Shown here one piece after another: positions 17,060-25,224 of a stretch of 64,000 bases of DNA. Both the position numbers and the translations under genes were made by a program. Source of the stretch: Geodermatophilus telluris (GTDB lineage: Bacteria; Actinomycetota; Actinomycetes; Mycobacteriales; Geodermatophilaceae); assembly GCF_900102745.1 (NCBI RefSeq), contig NZ_FMZF01000003.1, positions 124,001-188,000 on the forward strand, given 5' to 3'. The first letter of the stretch is position 1; each line of letters begins with the position of its first letter. A model generated the notes under the pieces. The model saw only the letters and a list, made by a program, of their open reading frames with translations, was not told the origin of the DNA and ran no database searches.

Positions 17060-18334
17060 GTGCGCTCCTCCTCGAAGGTCCTGGTCACCTCAGCGGTCTG
17101 CCTCCTCGCCACCGCGTGCACGGGACAGTCGTCGTCCTCCGGGGGTGACGGCGGCGGCGGGGACGGCGAGCGGCTGGTCTACCTGGTCGAGCAACTCGAG
17201 GACGCCGACTCGCTGAGCCGGCTCGAGGACCACCTGGCCGACTTCACCGAGTCCTCGGGCATCGAGGTCGAGGTGCAGCAGCTCGACATCGACACCATGC
17301 GCACCGTCCTGCAGACCCGGCTGCGGGCCGAGGACGGCCCGGACGTCATCAGCTGGGGCTCGGGGCCCTCGTTCGCCGGGGCCCTCGCCGAGGCGGGGCT
17401 GCTCTACGACCTCACCGACGCCTACGAGGAGAACGGCTGGGAGGTCTACGACTTCGCCAAGGAGCGGGTCACCTACGACGGCAAGGTCTACGGCATCCCC
17501 GGGGAGATGGAGACCGTCGGCCTCTTCTACAACACCCAGGTCCTCGCCGACCTCGGCATCGAGCCGCCGCGGACGCTCGACGACCTGCGCGCCGCGTGCG
17601 AGGCGATCAGCGCGGCCGGCGTGGTCCCCATGGCCTTCGGGGACCAGGACGCCTGGCCGGGCAGCCACCTGCTGAGCATGGCGCTGTCGAGCGCCGTGGG
17701 CGCCGACGGCATGGAGGCGCTGCTCGCCGGCGAGGGGTCCTGGGAGTCGCCGGAGGTCGTCGACGCGCTGACCTTCTGGCAGGAGGCCAACCAGAACGGC
17801 TGGCTGGGCGAGTCACCGGTGTCGATCGACTACGACACGATGACCGCGCAGTACCTCTCCGGCGAGGCGGCGATGATCCCCACCGGCAGCTGGTTCATCA
17901 ACGACCTGGCCGTCGGCGCCGACTTCGAGTCCGGCTACGTGCCCTTCCCCGCCCCGGACGGCGAGGGCGTCTTCGCCGCCGGCCTCGGTTCCGGCCCGCT
18001 GATCAGCGCCAACACCGACGACCCGGAGGGGGCCATCGAGCTGCTGGACTTCTTCGCCTCCGAGGAGCACGGCGAGTGGTCGGTGGAGAACCTGCAGACC
18101 ATCCCGCCGCGGCCGGTCGACACCGAGGGGCTGGAGATCGAGCCGCTGCTCGCCCAGGTGCTCGACGACGTCTCCACGCTGTCGGAGGGCGGCGGCCAGC
18201 TCGGCTACAACATCGACGTCCTCATGCCCGAGGCCTTCAACGAGGCGATGTTCGACGGCATCCAGGCGCTGCTCACCGGCCAGTCGACCCCGGCCGAGGT
18301 GGCGGCGGCGATGCAGGCGGCGTCCCAGGCATGA
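17060..18334 (+). CDS. Extracellular sugar-binding lipoprotein of an ABC importer
   Basis: Encodes 424 aa. The GTG start follows AAAGGG. The first 20 residues are a lipoprotein signal with lipobox LLATAC (Cys20), followed by a Ser/Gly linker. The mature part has the MalE-type family 1 solute-binding fold: a VEVQQLDIDTMRTVLQTRL segment, GPDVISWGSG, YGIPGEMETVGLFYNT and a MIPTGSWFINDL segment. It delivers a mono- or oligosaccharide to the two permeases encoded immediately downstream. No ATPase gene accompanies them, so a shared MsiK-type ATPase encoded elsewhere is likely. The sugar cannot be predicted. Confidence 0.9.
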   Translation: MRSSSKVLVTSAVCLLATACTGQSSSSGGDGGGGDGERLVYLVEQLEDADSLSRLEDHLADFTESSGIEVEVQQLDIDTMRTVLQTRLRAEDGPDVISWGSGPSFAGALAEAGLLYDLTDAYEENGWEVYDFAKERVTYDGKVYGIPGEMETVGLFYNTQVLADLGIEPPRTLDDLRAACEAISAAGVVPMAFGDQDAWPGSHLLSMALSSAVGADGMEALLAGEGSWESPEVVDALTFWQEANQNGWLGESPVSIDYDTMTAQYLSGEAAMIPTGSWFINDLAVGADFESGYVPFPAPDGEGVFAAGLGSGPLISANTDDPEGAIELLDFFASEEHGEWSVENLQTIPPRPVDTEGLEIEPLLAQVLDDVSTLSEGGGQLGYNIDVLMPEAFNEAMFDGIQALLTGQSTPAEVAAAMQAASQA

Positions 18335-18371
18335 GCCGGGGGACGGTCGCCGTCCGCGGCCGGGGGCCGGC

Positions 18372-19346
18372 GTGACCGCCGCGCCGGCGCCCGCCGCGGC
18401 ACCGACGGTCCCCGGGCCGCGGCGGGGGCGCCGGGCGCGGTCGGGGGTCTCCGAGGCCACCCGGCGCCAGCAGGCGCGCCTCGGGGTGCTCCTGGTCGCG
18501 CCGGCCGTCGTCCTCATGTCGGTCTTCCTCGTCTTCCCGGTGCTCAACGCCGTCTACTACGTCTTCGTCGACTTCGACGGCCTGGACACCACCCCGCCGT
18601 TCGTGGGGCTGGACAACTTCACCGAGCTGGCCCGGGACCGGGACATGTGGGCGGCCGCCTGGAACAACGTCATCTGGATCGTCCTGGGCACGATCGGTCC
18701 CCTCGTCCTGGGGCTGGCGATGGCACTGCTGCTGTGGGGTGTGCGGCGGGGCTCGACGTTCTACCGGGTCGTCTTCTTCCTGCCCTACGTGCTGCCGCAG
18801 GTCGCGGTCGGGGTCGTGTGGGGCTGGATCTACGCGCCCACCCGCGGGTGGCTCAACCGCGGCCTCGAGGCGGTCGGGCTCGGCGGCCTGGCGCGGGGCT
18901 GGCTGGGCGACCCGCACACCGCGCTCTACGCGGTGCTCGGGACGGCGATCTGGACGGCCACCGGGTTCGTCTTCGTGATCGTCCTGGCGGCGCTGCGCAA
19001 CGTCGCCGCCGAGCTCGTCGACGCCGCGATGCTCGACGGCGCGAGCTACCTGCAGCGGCTGCGCTACGTGGTGCTGCCGCAGATCATGCCGGTGTTCCTC
19101 ATGGTCACCGCGCTCACGCTGATCGGCGGCTTCGCCGTCTTCGACATCGTCTTCGTGATGACCGGGGGCGGCCCGGCGAACGCCACCGAGGTGCTGGGCA
19201 CCTACGCCTACAGCAACGCCTTCCAGCTCAGCCGGATCAGCTACGGCACCACCCTGGCCCTGGTGGTCACCGCGCTCGCCGTGCCCGTGGCGGTGTGGCT
19301 CAACCGGCTGCAGCGGCGGGCCTCCACCGAGGGGCTCGGCGCGTGA
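18372..19346 (+). CDS. Sugar ABC transporter permease (MalF/UgpA type)
   Basis: Encodes 324 aa from a GTG, with a 40-residue Arg-rich cytoplasmic tail and then six membrane segments. The EAA loop that contacts the ATPase reads LVDAAMLDGASYLQRLRYV, followed by VLPQIMPVF, near residues 215-245. It lies 37 nt after the binding-protein gene, and its TGA overlaps the GTG of the second permease. Together they form the membrane channel of the importer. Confidence 0.92.
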   Translation: MTAAPAPAAAPTVPGPRRGRRARSGVSEATRRQQARLGVLLVAPAVVLMSVFLVFPVLNAVYYVFVDFDGLDTTPPFVGLDNFTELARDRDMWAAAWNNVIWIVLGTIGPLVLGLAMALLLWGVRRGSTFYRVVFFLPYVLPQVAVGVVWGWIYAPTRGWLNRGLEAVGLGGLARGWLGDPHTALYAVLGTAIWTATGFVFVIVLAALRNVAAELVDAAMLDGASYLQRLRYVVLPQIMPVFLMVTALTLIGGFAVFDIVFVMTGGGPANATEVLGTYAYSNAFQLSRISYGTTLALVVTALAVPVAVWLNRLQRRASTEGLGA

Positions 19347-20188
19347 GCCGGCGGGGACGGGCCTACGCGCCCGGCCGGCCGGGGATCGGCCGCCACCTGA
19401 CCCTGGCGCTGCTGGCCCTGATCACCCTGTTCCCGGTGGTCCTGGTCGTGTCCACGACCCTGAAGAGCACCCAGGACGTGCGGGCCAACCCGTTCGGCCT
19501 GTTCAGCTCCTTCTCGCTGGAGAACCTCGACACGGCCTGGACCGTCGGCGACTTCGACAGCTACCTGCTCAACAGCGTCCTGCTCAGCGTCCCCAGCACG
19601 CTGATCGTCGTCGTCGCCTCGACCATGGCGGGCTACGCCTTCGCGCGGCTGCCGTTCCCCGGGCGCACCGTGGCGTTCTACCTGGTGGTCTTCGGGCTGC
19701 TGGTGCCGTTCTTCGCCTACATGGTGCCGCTGTACTTCCAGATGCGGTCGATGGGCCTGCTCGACAGCCTGATCGGCGTCAACCTCGTGCTGGCCACGAC
19801 GCAGCTGTCGTTCGGCACGTGGTTCATGCGGGCGTTCTTCGCCGACCTCCCGACCGAGCTGGAGCAGGCGGGCCGGATGGACGGCGCCAGCGAGTGGCAG
19901 TTGTTCCGGCAGGTGATGGTGCCGCTGGTGACCTCCGGCATGGGTGCGCTGGCGGTGTTCACCTTCCTGCAGCAGTGGAACAACTTCCTGGTGCCGCTGC
20001 TCTACATGCCCGGCGGGGGCTACCGGCCGCTGACCCTGGGCCTGTACCTGTTCATCGGCGGGCGGTCGGTCGACATCGGCCCGCTCGCCGCCGGCACGCT
20101 GATCACCATCCTCCCGGTGGTCGTGCTCTACGTGGTCCTGCAGCGGCAGGTGACCGCGGGCTTCCTGTCCGGCGCGGTCAAGGGCTGA
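19343..20188 (+). CDS. Sugar ABC transporter permease (MalG/UgpE type)
   Basis: Encodes 281 aa. The start is the GTG overlapping the first permease stop (GTGA). It has six membrane segments and the EAA loop LEQAGRMDGASEWQLFRQV near residues 170-190, followed by MVPLVTSG. The N-terminal LFPVVLVVSTTLKS and the C-terminal QRQVTAGFLSGAVKG are typical of MalG-like carbohydrate permeases. It is the last gene of the three-gene importer; only 19 nt separate it from the convergent VWA gene. Confidence 0.92.
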   Translation: MSRRGRAYAPGRPGIGRHLTLALLALITLFPVVLVVSTTLKSTQDVRANPFGLFSSFSLENLDTAWTVGDFDSYLLNSVLLSVPSTLIVVVASTMAGYAFARLPFPGRTVAFYLVVFGLLVPFFAYMVPLYFQMRSMGLLDSLIGVNLVLATTQLSFGTWFMRAFFADLPTELEQAGRMDGASEWQLFRQVMVPLVTSGMGALAVFTFLQQWNNFLVPLLYMPGGGYRPLTLGLYLFIGGRSVDIGPLAAGTLITILPVVVLYVVLQRQVTAGFLSGAVKG

Positions 20189-20197
20189 CCCGGCCGG

Positions 20198-20207
20198 CCC
20201 CCGGGGG
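20198..20207. terminator. Compact palindrome between convergent genes
   Basis: CCCCCGGGGG fills the 19-nt gap between the permease stop and the stop of the VWA gene. It is the only element available for termination on either strand, and transcription may read through into antisense. Confidence 0.3.
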
Positions 20208-21179
20208 TCAGTCGGCGAAGACGGTCGTCAGCGCGGCGGCCACGTCGGAGTGGGTGCGCACGGGGCGGCAGTGCCCCCGGCCGGCCCGCGCCAGGTCGCG
20301 GCCGAGCTCCAGGTCGTGCTCCCCTGCGACGTCGAGCAGCACGTCGAGCCGGGGCAGCCGCGCGGCGACCGACCGGGGGTCGGGACCGGCGTTGTGCACG
20401 GCGTCGGAGAGCAGGACGACCCGGGCGTCGTGCGTCCGGACGCCGGCCAGCTGGCGGCCGGCCACCTCCAGGGCGAAGGAGACGTTGGTCAGCCCCTGCG
20501 TGGGGACGCGCAGCAGCAGGTCCAGGACGGCGACCGGCGCCACCTGCTCGCCGAGGCGCACGAGCACCGCCGCGTCGGACCAGAAGGCCACCACGGCCAG
20601 CCGGTCGCGGCCGAGCTCGCCGGCGAGGGCGCCCACCGTGGCCGCCGCCGTCCGGGCCCGCTCACCGCGCATCGACCCCGAGACGTCGACGACGAGGACG
20701 ACCGACCGCCGGCGCCGCAGCCGCTCGCGCACGACGACGTCCTCGTCCTCGAGCAGCGGCTTGCCGACCAGCACGTCGAGGGTCCGCTCCAGGTCCAGGT
20801 CGTCGGAGCCGCCGCGCCACGGGACGCTGGCCAGCTCACCGGCGCCCCGGTGGGCGCGGTGGTCGCGGGGCGGGTGCGGGACGGACAGCCTCCGGGCGAT
20901 CTCCCGCGCGCGCTGCCGAGTGACCAGGTCGACCGGTCCGCCGTCGGCCAGGTCGGCCAGGGCGATCAGCTCGGCCGGCTCGTCCGTCGTCCCCGACGGC
21001 GACCCCCCGGGACGGCCCGGTGCCGCGCGCGCCCGGCGCCGGTCCCCCGCCGACAGTGCCAGTCCCCCGCCCGCGGAGGGCTGGTACAGCGACGGCGGCT
21101 CGGTCAGCTGCTTGGGCCGGCGGCGCAGCGGACGGGTGCCGCGGTGCCGGGCGGCCGCCGGCCGGCCCCGCCGCTGCAC
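20208..21179 (-). CDS. VWA domain-containing protein (partner of MoxR ATPase)
   Basis: Encodes 323 aa from the only in-frame start after the upstream stop, a GTG. The N-terminal 150 residues are basic and Pro-rich; the von Willebrand A domain follows with the MIDAS motif VVDVSGSM near residue 163, a conserved threonine in LTNVSF and the aspartate in LLSDAVHNAG. No membrane segment is seen. VWA proteins of this kind work with MoxR AAA+ ATPases as chaperones that insert metals or activate enzymes (CoxE/NorD/CbbO-like). It is the last gene of a four-gene operon with two mycofactocin-type SDRs and MoxR. Confidence 0.85.
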   Translation of the reverse strand: MQRRGRPAAARHRGTRPLRRRPKQLTEPPSLYQPSAGGGLALSAGDRRRARAAPGRPGGSPSGTTDEPAELIALADLADGGPVDLVTRQRAREIARRLSVPHPPRDHRAHRGAGELASVPWRGGSDDLDLERTLDVLVGKPLLEDEDVVVRERLRRRRSVVLVVDVSGSMRGERARTAAATVGALAGELGRDRLAVVAFWSDAAVLVRLGEQVAPVAVLDLLLRVPTQGLTNVSFALEVAGRQLAGVRTHDARVVLLSDAVHNAGPDPRSVAARLPRLDVLLDVAGEHDLELGRDLARAGRGHCRPVRTHSDVAAALTTVFAD

Positions 21180-21203
21180 CGGCGAGTCGGCCTCGACCGC
21201 CCT

Positions 21204-22184
21204 TCAACCGGGGTCGGCCGCCGCGGGCTCGAGCAGGAAGTGGTCCTCCCAGATCTCCCGGAGCACGCTCTCCGGCGTGGCCTCCATCGTCTCGTCGAGG
21301 AAGACCCGGCCGGAGAGCGCGAGCAGCACCGCGTCCAGCACGACGGCGGTGTAGTCCTCCGGCAGCCCCCGCGGCGGGGCCACCGACGGCTCGTCCGGCA
21401 GCGCCACGCCGCGCATGGCGGCCAGCTGGGCGGCGACCAGCGCGAGGTCGATCGCGCCGCGCACGCTGCTGCCCTGCCGGATGTCGTCGCGCTCCCGCGT
21501 CGCCCGCGTCAGGGCGACCGCGTCGGCGACCAGCCGGGGCGAGTCCACGCCGGTGCGCAGGGCGACGACGTCCCGCTCGGCCGCGTCGTCCTGGTAGTCG
21601 ATGGCCAGCCGGCACAGCCGGTCGTACACCGACGTCGACAGCCGCGTCGTCCCGATGTTGTCGTAGGGGTTCATCGAGGCGACCAACCGGAACGTCGGTC
21701 GCGCCGCCACGGTGCCCACGCGGGGCACCGCGATGCGCCGCTCGGCCATGGCGGTGAGCAGGGTGTTGATCGTGTCCTCGGGCGCCCGGTTGAACTCCTC
21801 CACGTAGAGGAAGCCGCCGGTCCGCATCGCCTCCACGAGCGGGCCGGGGACGAAGTTCTCCGGCGTGTAGTCCTCGCGGAGCACCCGGGCGGGGTCGTGG
21901 TGGCCCACCAGCCGGGTGGGGGTGAGGTCGGCGTTGCCCTCCACGAAGACCAGCGGGATGCCCCACTCCCCCGTGACGGCGTGCAGCAGCGTGGACTTCG
22001 ACGTCCCCGGCGGGCCCTCGAGCAGCACGTCGCGGCCGGCGGCGACGGCCGCCAGCAGGAGGTCCAACTCGTGCTCGCGGCCGACGACCCGGGCGGCGAC
22101 GCGGCCGCGCAGCTCCCGGACGGTGCCCGCGTCGTCGCCGGTGGGCCGGCCGTCGGCGGCGGGGCGGAGGTCCCGGTCGCTCAC
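21204..22184 (-). CDS. MoxR-family AAA+ ATPase
   Basis: Encodes 326 aa from the GTG that overlaps the SDR stop (GTGA); the open frame upstream is inside the SDR. Walker A is GPPGTSKST near residue 56, Walker B FLYVEEFNRAPED near 122, sensor 1 SMNPYDN near 171 and the arginine finger region TSVYDRLCRLAI near 185. The lid domain follows. MoxR proteins are enzyme-activating chaperones paired with VWA proteins; the next gene is exactly that partner. The client may be encoded elsewhere or may be an enzyme of this catabolic region (inference). Confidence 0.9.
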   Translation of the reverse strand: MSDRDLRPAADGRPTGDDAGTVRELRGRVAARVVGREHELDLLLAAVAAGRDVLLEGPPGTSKSTLLHAVTGEWGIPLVFVEGNADLTPTRLVGHHDPARVLREDYTPENFVPGPLVEAMRTGGFLYVEEFNRAPEDTINTLLTAMAERRIAVPRVGTVAARPTFRLVASMNPYDNIGTTRLSTSVYDRLCRLAIDYQDDAAERDVVALRTGVDSPRLVADAVALTRATRERDDIRQGSSVRGAIDLALVAAQLAAMRGVALPDEPSVAPPRGLPEDYTAVVLDAVLLALSGRVFLDETMEATPESVLREIWEDHFLLEPAAADPG

Positions 22185-23014
22185 CGGATGGTGTAGCCGG
22201 CGTCGACCGGCAGCGTCACGCCGGTGACGTAGCGCGCCTCGTCGGAGACGAGGAACAGGATCGCGTTGGAGATGTCGACCGGGTCGATGTAGGGCACCGG
22301 CAGCGGGTGCAGCGTCTCGAACAGCTCGGCGAACTTCTCCCGCGTCGGGTTCGGGTCGTCGGGCGTGAACAGGCCCCAGGTCTTCTCGTTCTGGATCATC
22401 ACGGTGTCCACCCCGGTCGGGTGCACGGTGTTGACCCGGATGGACTGCTTGCCGAACTCGTTGGCCAGCGTGCGCATGACGCCGACGACGCCGTGCTTGG
22501 CCGCCGTGTAGTGGATGGTGTTCGGCGTCCCCTTGAGCCCGGCGGTCGAGCTGGTGATCACGATCGACCCACCACCGGACTCGATCAGGTGCGGCAGCGC
22601 CACTCGGCAGGTGTTCCACACGCCGGTCAGGTTGATGTCGATCATCTCCTGCCAGGCGTCGTCGGTGAGCTCGAGCGACGGCTGGATCTCGAAGACCCCG
22701 GCGTTGGCCAGCACGATGTCCAGCCGGCCGAGCTGCGCGACGCCGTCGTCCACGGCGGCCCGCAGCGCGGCCGGGTCGCGGACGTCGGCCTTCGTCGCCA
22801 CGATCCGCCGGTCGAGGGCCTCCACCTGGCGCACGGTCTCGGCGAGGTCCTCCTCGGTCGCCGGTGGGTACATCCGGATCGACTCGACCGGTGCGCAGAC
22901 GTCGACCGCGATGACGTCGGCGCCCTCCTGGGCCAGGCGCAGCGCGTGACTGCGGCCCTGGTTGCGGGCGGCTCCGGTGATGAAGGCGACCTTGCCCTCG
23001 ACGCGTCCTGCCAC
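22181..23014 (-). CDS. Mycofactocin-dependent-type SDR oxidoreductase
   Basis: Encodes 277 aa. The start GKVAFITGAARNQGRSHALR and the long insertion after the second strand with YPPATEEDLAETVRQVEAL followed by DRRIVATKADVRD are the hallmarks of the TIGR03971 group, which contains carveol dehydrogenase and holds its nicotinamide tightly, using mycofactocin as external electron acceptor. Catalytic Ser is in VITSSTAG and the YxxxK pair is YTAAK near residue 169. It oxidises a secondary alcohol. It is 31 nt downstream of a paralogue, and its stop overlaps the MoxR start. Confidence 0.88.
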   Translation of the reverse strand: MAGRVEGKVAFITGAARNQGRSHALRLAQEGADVIAVDVCAPVESIRMYPPATEEDLAETVRQVEALDRRIVATKADVRDPAALRAAVDDGVAQLGRLDIVLANAGVFEIQPSLELTDDAWQEMIDINLTGVWNTCRVALPHLIESGGGSIVITSSTAGLKGTPNTIHYTAAKHGVVGVMRTLANEFGKQSIRVNTVHPTGVDTVMIQNEKTWGLFTPDDPNPTREKFAELFETLHPLPVPYIDPVDISNAILFLVSDEARYVTGVTLPVDAGYTIR

Positions 23015-23045
23015 GCCGTCCTCCTCGTGTGCTCGGTGAGTGGGG

Positions 23046-23882
23046 TTACTTGGTGATCCAGCCGGCGTCGACCCGGTGGGTGGTCCCGGTGACCCAGCGG
23101 CCGGAGTCGTCGGCGGCGAGGTAGAGCACCGCCTCGCTGACGTCCTCGGGCTGCACCCACGGCGTGGGCAGCAGGTTCAGGTCCTGGAAGACGCCGCTGA
23201 CGTCCTCGCGGGTGGGGTGCTCGAGGTCGGGCCGGAACAGCCGGTAGACGTTCTCGTTCTGGATGAGCGGCGTGTCGACGTTGGTCGGGTGGATCGAGTT
23301 GACCCGGATCCGCTCGGGTGCCAGCTCCAGGGCCAGCGACCGCATCAGCCCGACGACGCCGTGCTTGGCCGCCACGTAGGAGGCGACGTTCGGCATGCCG
23401 CGCAGCCCGAGCGCGGAGCTGACCAGGACCAGCGACCCACCCTCGCCGTGGGCGCGGACGTGCGGGATCGCGGCCTTGGCGGTGAGGAAGACGCCGGTCA
23501 GGTTGGTCTCGAGCATGTCCCGCCACTCCTGGGCGGGGGTGTCGGCCACCTCGTGCGGGGGGACGCCGATGCCGGCGTTGGCGACCGCGCAGTCGAGCCG
23601 GCCGAGCTGGGCGACGCCGTCGGCCAGGCCGGCGGTGAGTGCCTCCTCGTCGGTCACGTCGGCCTGGAAGGTCACCATCCGCCGGTCGAGCCGCTCGACC
23701 GCCCGGACGGTGTCGGCGAGGTCCTCGGGGGTGGTGACCGGGCCGGTGGCGCTGGGGATCGGGCCGCAGGCGTCCATCCCGACGACGTCGGCACCCTCGC
23801 GGGCCAGCCGGATCGCGTGGCTGCGGCCCATGCCGCGTCCGGCACCGGTGACGAAGACGACCTTGCCGTCGAGCCTGCCCAT
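23046..23882 (-). CDS. Mycofactocin-dependent-type SDR oxidoreductase
   Basis: Encodes 278 aa from ATG at 23882, chosen because GGTGGAGG lies 5 nt upstream; a GTG four codons earlier overlaps that site. It carries GKVVFVTGAGRGMGRSHAIR, the group-specific insertion with TTPEDLADTVRAVERLDRR, NAG, VLVSSALG and YVAAKHG near residue 165. It resembles its downstream neighbour but differs enough, including in the substrate loop after the active site, to suggest a different alcohol. It is the first gene of the SDR-SDR-MoxR-VWA operon. Confidence 0.86.
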   Translation of the reverse strand: MGRLDGKVVFVTGAGRGMGRSHAIRLAREGADVVGMDACGPIPSATGPVTTPEDLADTVRAVERLDRRMVTFQADVTDEEALTAGLADGVAQLGRLDCAVANAGIGVPPHEVADTPAQEWRDMLETNLTGVFLTAKAAIPHVRAHGEGGSLVLVSSALGLRGMPNVASYVAAKHGVVGLMRSLALELAPERIRVNSIHPTNVDTPLIQNENVYRLFRPDLEHPTREDVSGVFQDLNLLPTPWVQPEDVSEAVLYLAADDSGRWVTGTTHRVDAGWITK

Positions 23883-23917
23883 CGGTGCCTCCACCGTCCG
23901 CGTGACCTGGACGACAA

Positions 23918-23945
23918 ACTATGCGAATCGTATGGAGGGTGACAA
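23918..23945 (-). promoter_or_regulatory. Promoter of the SDR-MoxR operon with overlapping near-palindrome
   Basis: On the minus strand TTGTCA (23940-23945) and CATAGT (23918-23923) are separated by 16 nt, a fair sigma-70-type match. Between and across the -10 lies ATGCGAATCGTAT (23921-23933), a 13-bp sequence that is palindromic except for one mismatched pair and its centre, well placed for repression. Confidence 0.5.
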
Positions 23946-23977
23946 CGGGGGCCGGCTGTCGTCGCGGCGGCAAACAT

Positions 23978-23988
23978 GATAAGGATTA
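23978..23988 (+). promoter_or_regulatory. GATAAGGATTA element just upstream of the MFS gene
   Basis: GATAAGGATTA shares ten of eleven bases with GATAAGCATTA in the P450 promoter (26689-26699) and is 6 nt upstream of the MFS ATG. The very short leader suggests that this AT-rich element is the -10 region or an operator overlapping it. Confidence 0.45.
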
Positions 23989-23994
23989 CGACCG

Positions 23995-25215
23995 ATGAGG
24001 AGCACCCGCGGGGCGCCGTCCCGGCCGGCCGTCCTCGCGGTCAGCACGCTGGCGATGGGCCTGGGCGCCGCGCCGATGCCGATCGTGGGCTACCTCGGCG
24101 CCGCGCTCCGGGCCGACCTGGGCCTCACCGGTGCCCAGCTGGGCCTGGTCGTCGGCCTCTTCTACGGGGCCACCGGCGTCACGTCGCTGCTCGGGTCGCG
24201 GCTCGTCGACCGGCTCGGCGCCCGCTGGTGGGTGGCCGGCGACCAGGCGCTCACCGCGGCCGGGCTCGCCGGCGCGGCCCTGGTCGGCTCGTTCCCGGCG
24301 CTGCTGGTCGCGAGCCTGGTGACCGGCTGCGGTTACGCCTTCGTCAACGCCGGCACCAGCGTCGCGGTGACCAGCGCGTCCCGGCCCGACCAGGCGGCCG
24401 CCGCGGTCGCGGTCAAGACGGCCGGCATCCCCGGGCTGCTCACCGTGGTGGCCCTGGCGGGACCGCCCGCGGCCGGGGTGGTCGGCTGGCGCGGCGTCGT
24501 GCTGGTGCTGGCCGGGCTGGCCGCGGTCAACGCCGTGCTGGCGCTGCTGTGGGTGCCCAGCCGCCGGCCCGCGCCCGGCCCGGCCGGTGACAGCGGACCG
24601 GCTCCGCTGCCGCGGGGGTTCGGGTGGGTGCTGCTGGCGGCGACCTGCTTCGTCGTCGGCACCAACCCGCTGTCGTCGTTCCTGGTGGTGAGCCTGGTCG
24701 ACGGCGGGGTCTCCCCCGTCACCGCCGGCCTCGTCTCGGCCGCGGGCACCGGGGCCGGCACGGTGGCGATGGTGGTCGTGGCCCGCCGCAGCGACCGGCG
24801 CGGTCCCCTGCCCCGGGCCGCGACGGCCGCCCGGGTGTGCCTGGTCGGCCTCACCGGCACGCTGCTGCTGTGGGCGGGGACCCACCTGGGGCTCGCGGTG
24901 GTCGCCGTCGGCGCGGTGGCCGGCCTGCTGTGCGCGATGGTGGGCGCCGGGTTCGCGCACGCCGTCACCGTCGACCGGGCCCCCCACGCGGTGGGGCGGG
25001 CGACGGCGGTGATGTCGTGCGGCTACTACCTCGGCGCGCTGGTCTCCCCCCTGGCCTTCGGCGCGCTGGCCGACCTGACCGGTGGCTACGACGTGCCGTG
25101 GGCGGTCACCGCGGCGGCCATGGCGGTGGCGGTGGCCTCCTACGCCGTCGTCCAGCGCCGCGTCCCCCCGGCCGTGGCCGTCCCTCCCACCGCGCCGGTC
25201 GCCGTCCGGCGGTGA
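23995..25215 (+). CDS. MFS transporter
   Basis: Encodes 406 aa with 11-12 predicted membrane segments. The RLVDRLGARWWVAGD loop near residue 70-84 is the MFS motif A-like region, and a second half starts after the Pro/Ala-rich central loop at about 200 (RGFGWVLLAATCFVV). The shape resembles the NarK/CynX-like subgroup of small-molecule carriers. It is divergent from the SDR-MoxR operon and convergent with the ferredoxin reductase. It may import or export the substrate of the P450 system, since the two promoters share a motif (inference). Confidence 0.85.
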   Translation: MRSTRGAPSRPAVLAVSTLAMGLGAAPMPIVGYLGAALRADLGLTGAQLGLVVGLFYGATGVTSLLGSRLVDRLGARWWVAGDQALTAAGLAGAALVGSFPALLVASLVTGCGYAFVNAGTSVAVTSASRPDQAAAAVAVKTAGIPGLLTVVALAGPPAAGVVGWRGVVLVLAGLAAVNAVLALLWVPSRRPAPGPAGDSGPAPLPRGFGWVLLAATCFVVGTNPLSSFLVVSLVDGGVSPVTAGLVSAAGTGAGTVAMVVVARRSDRRGPLPRAATAARVCLVGLTGTLLLWAGTHLGLAVVAVGAVAGLLCAMVGAGFAHAVTVDRAPHAVGRATAVMSCGYYLGALVSPLAFGALADLTGGYDVPWAVTAAAMAVAVASYAVVQRRVPPAVAVPPTAPVAVRR

Positions 25216-25224
25216 CCGTGCCGT

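Noticed and set aside
23883-23894. GTG at 23894 as start of the SDR
   Set aside because: The ribosome site GGTGGAGG would be within the gene; it fits the ATG at 23882 better.
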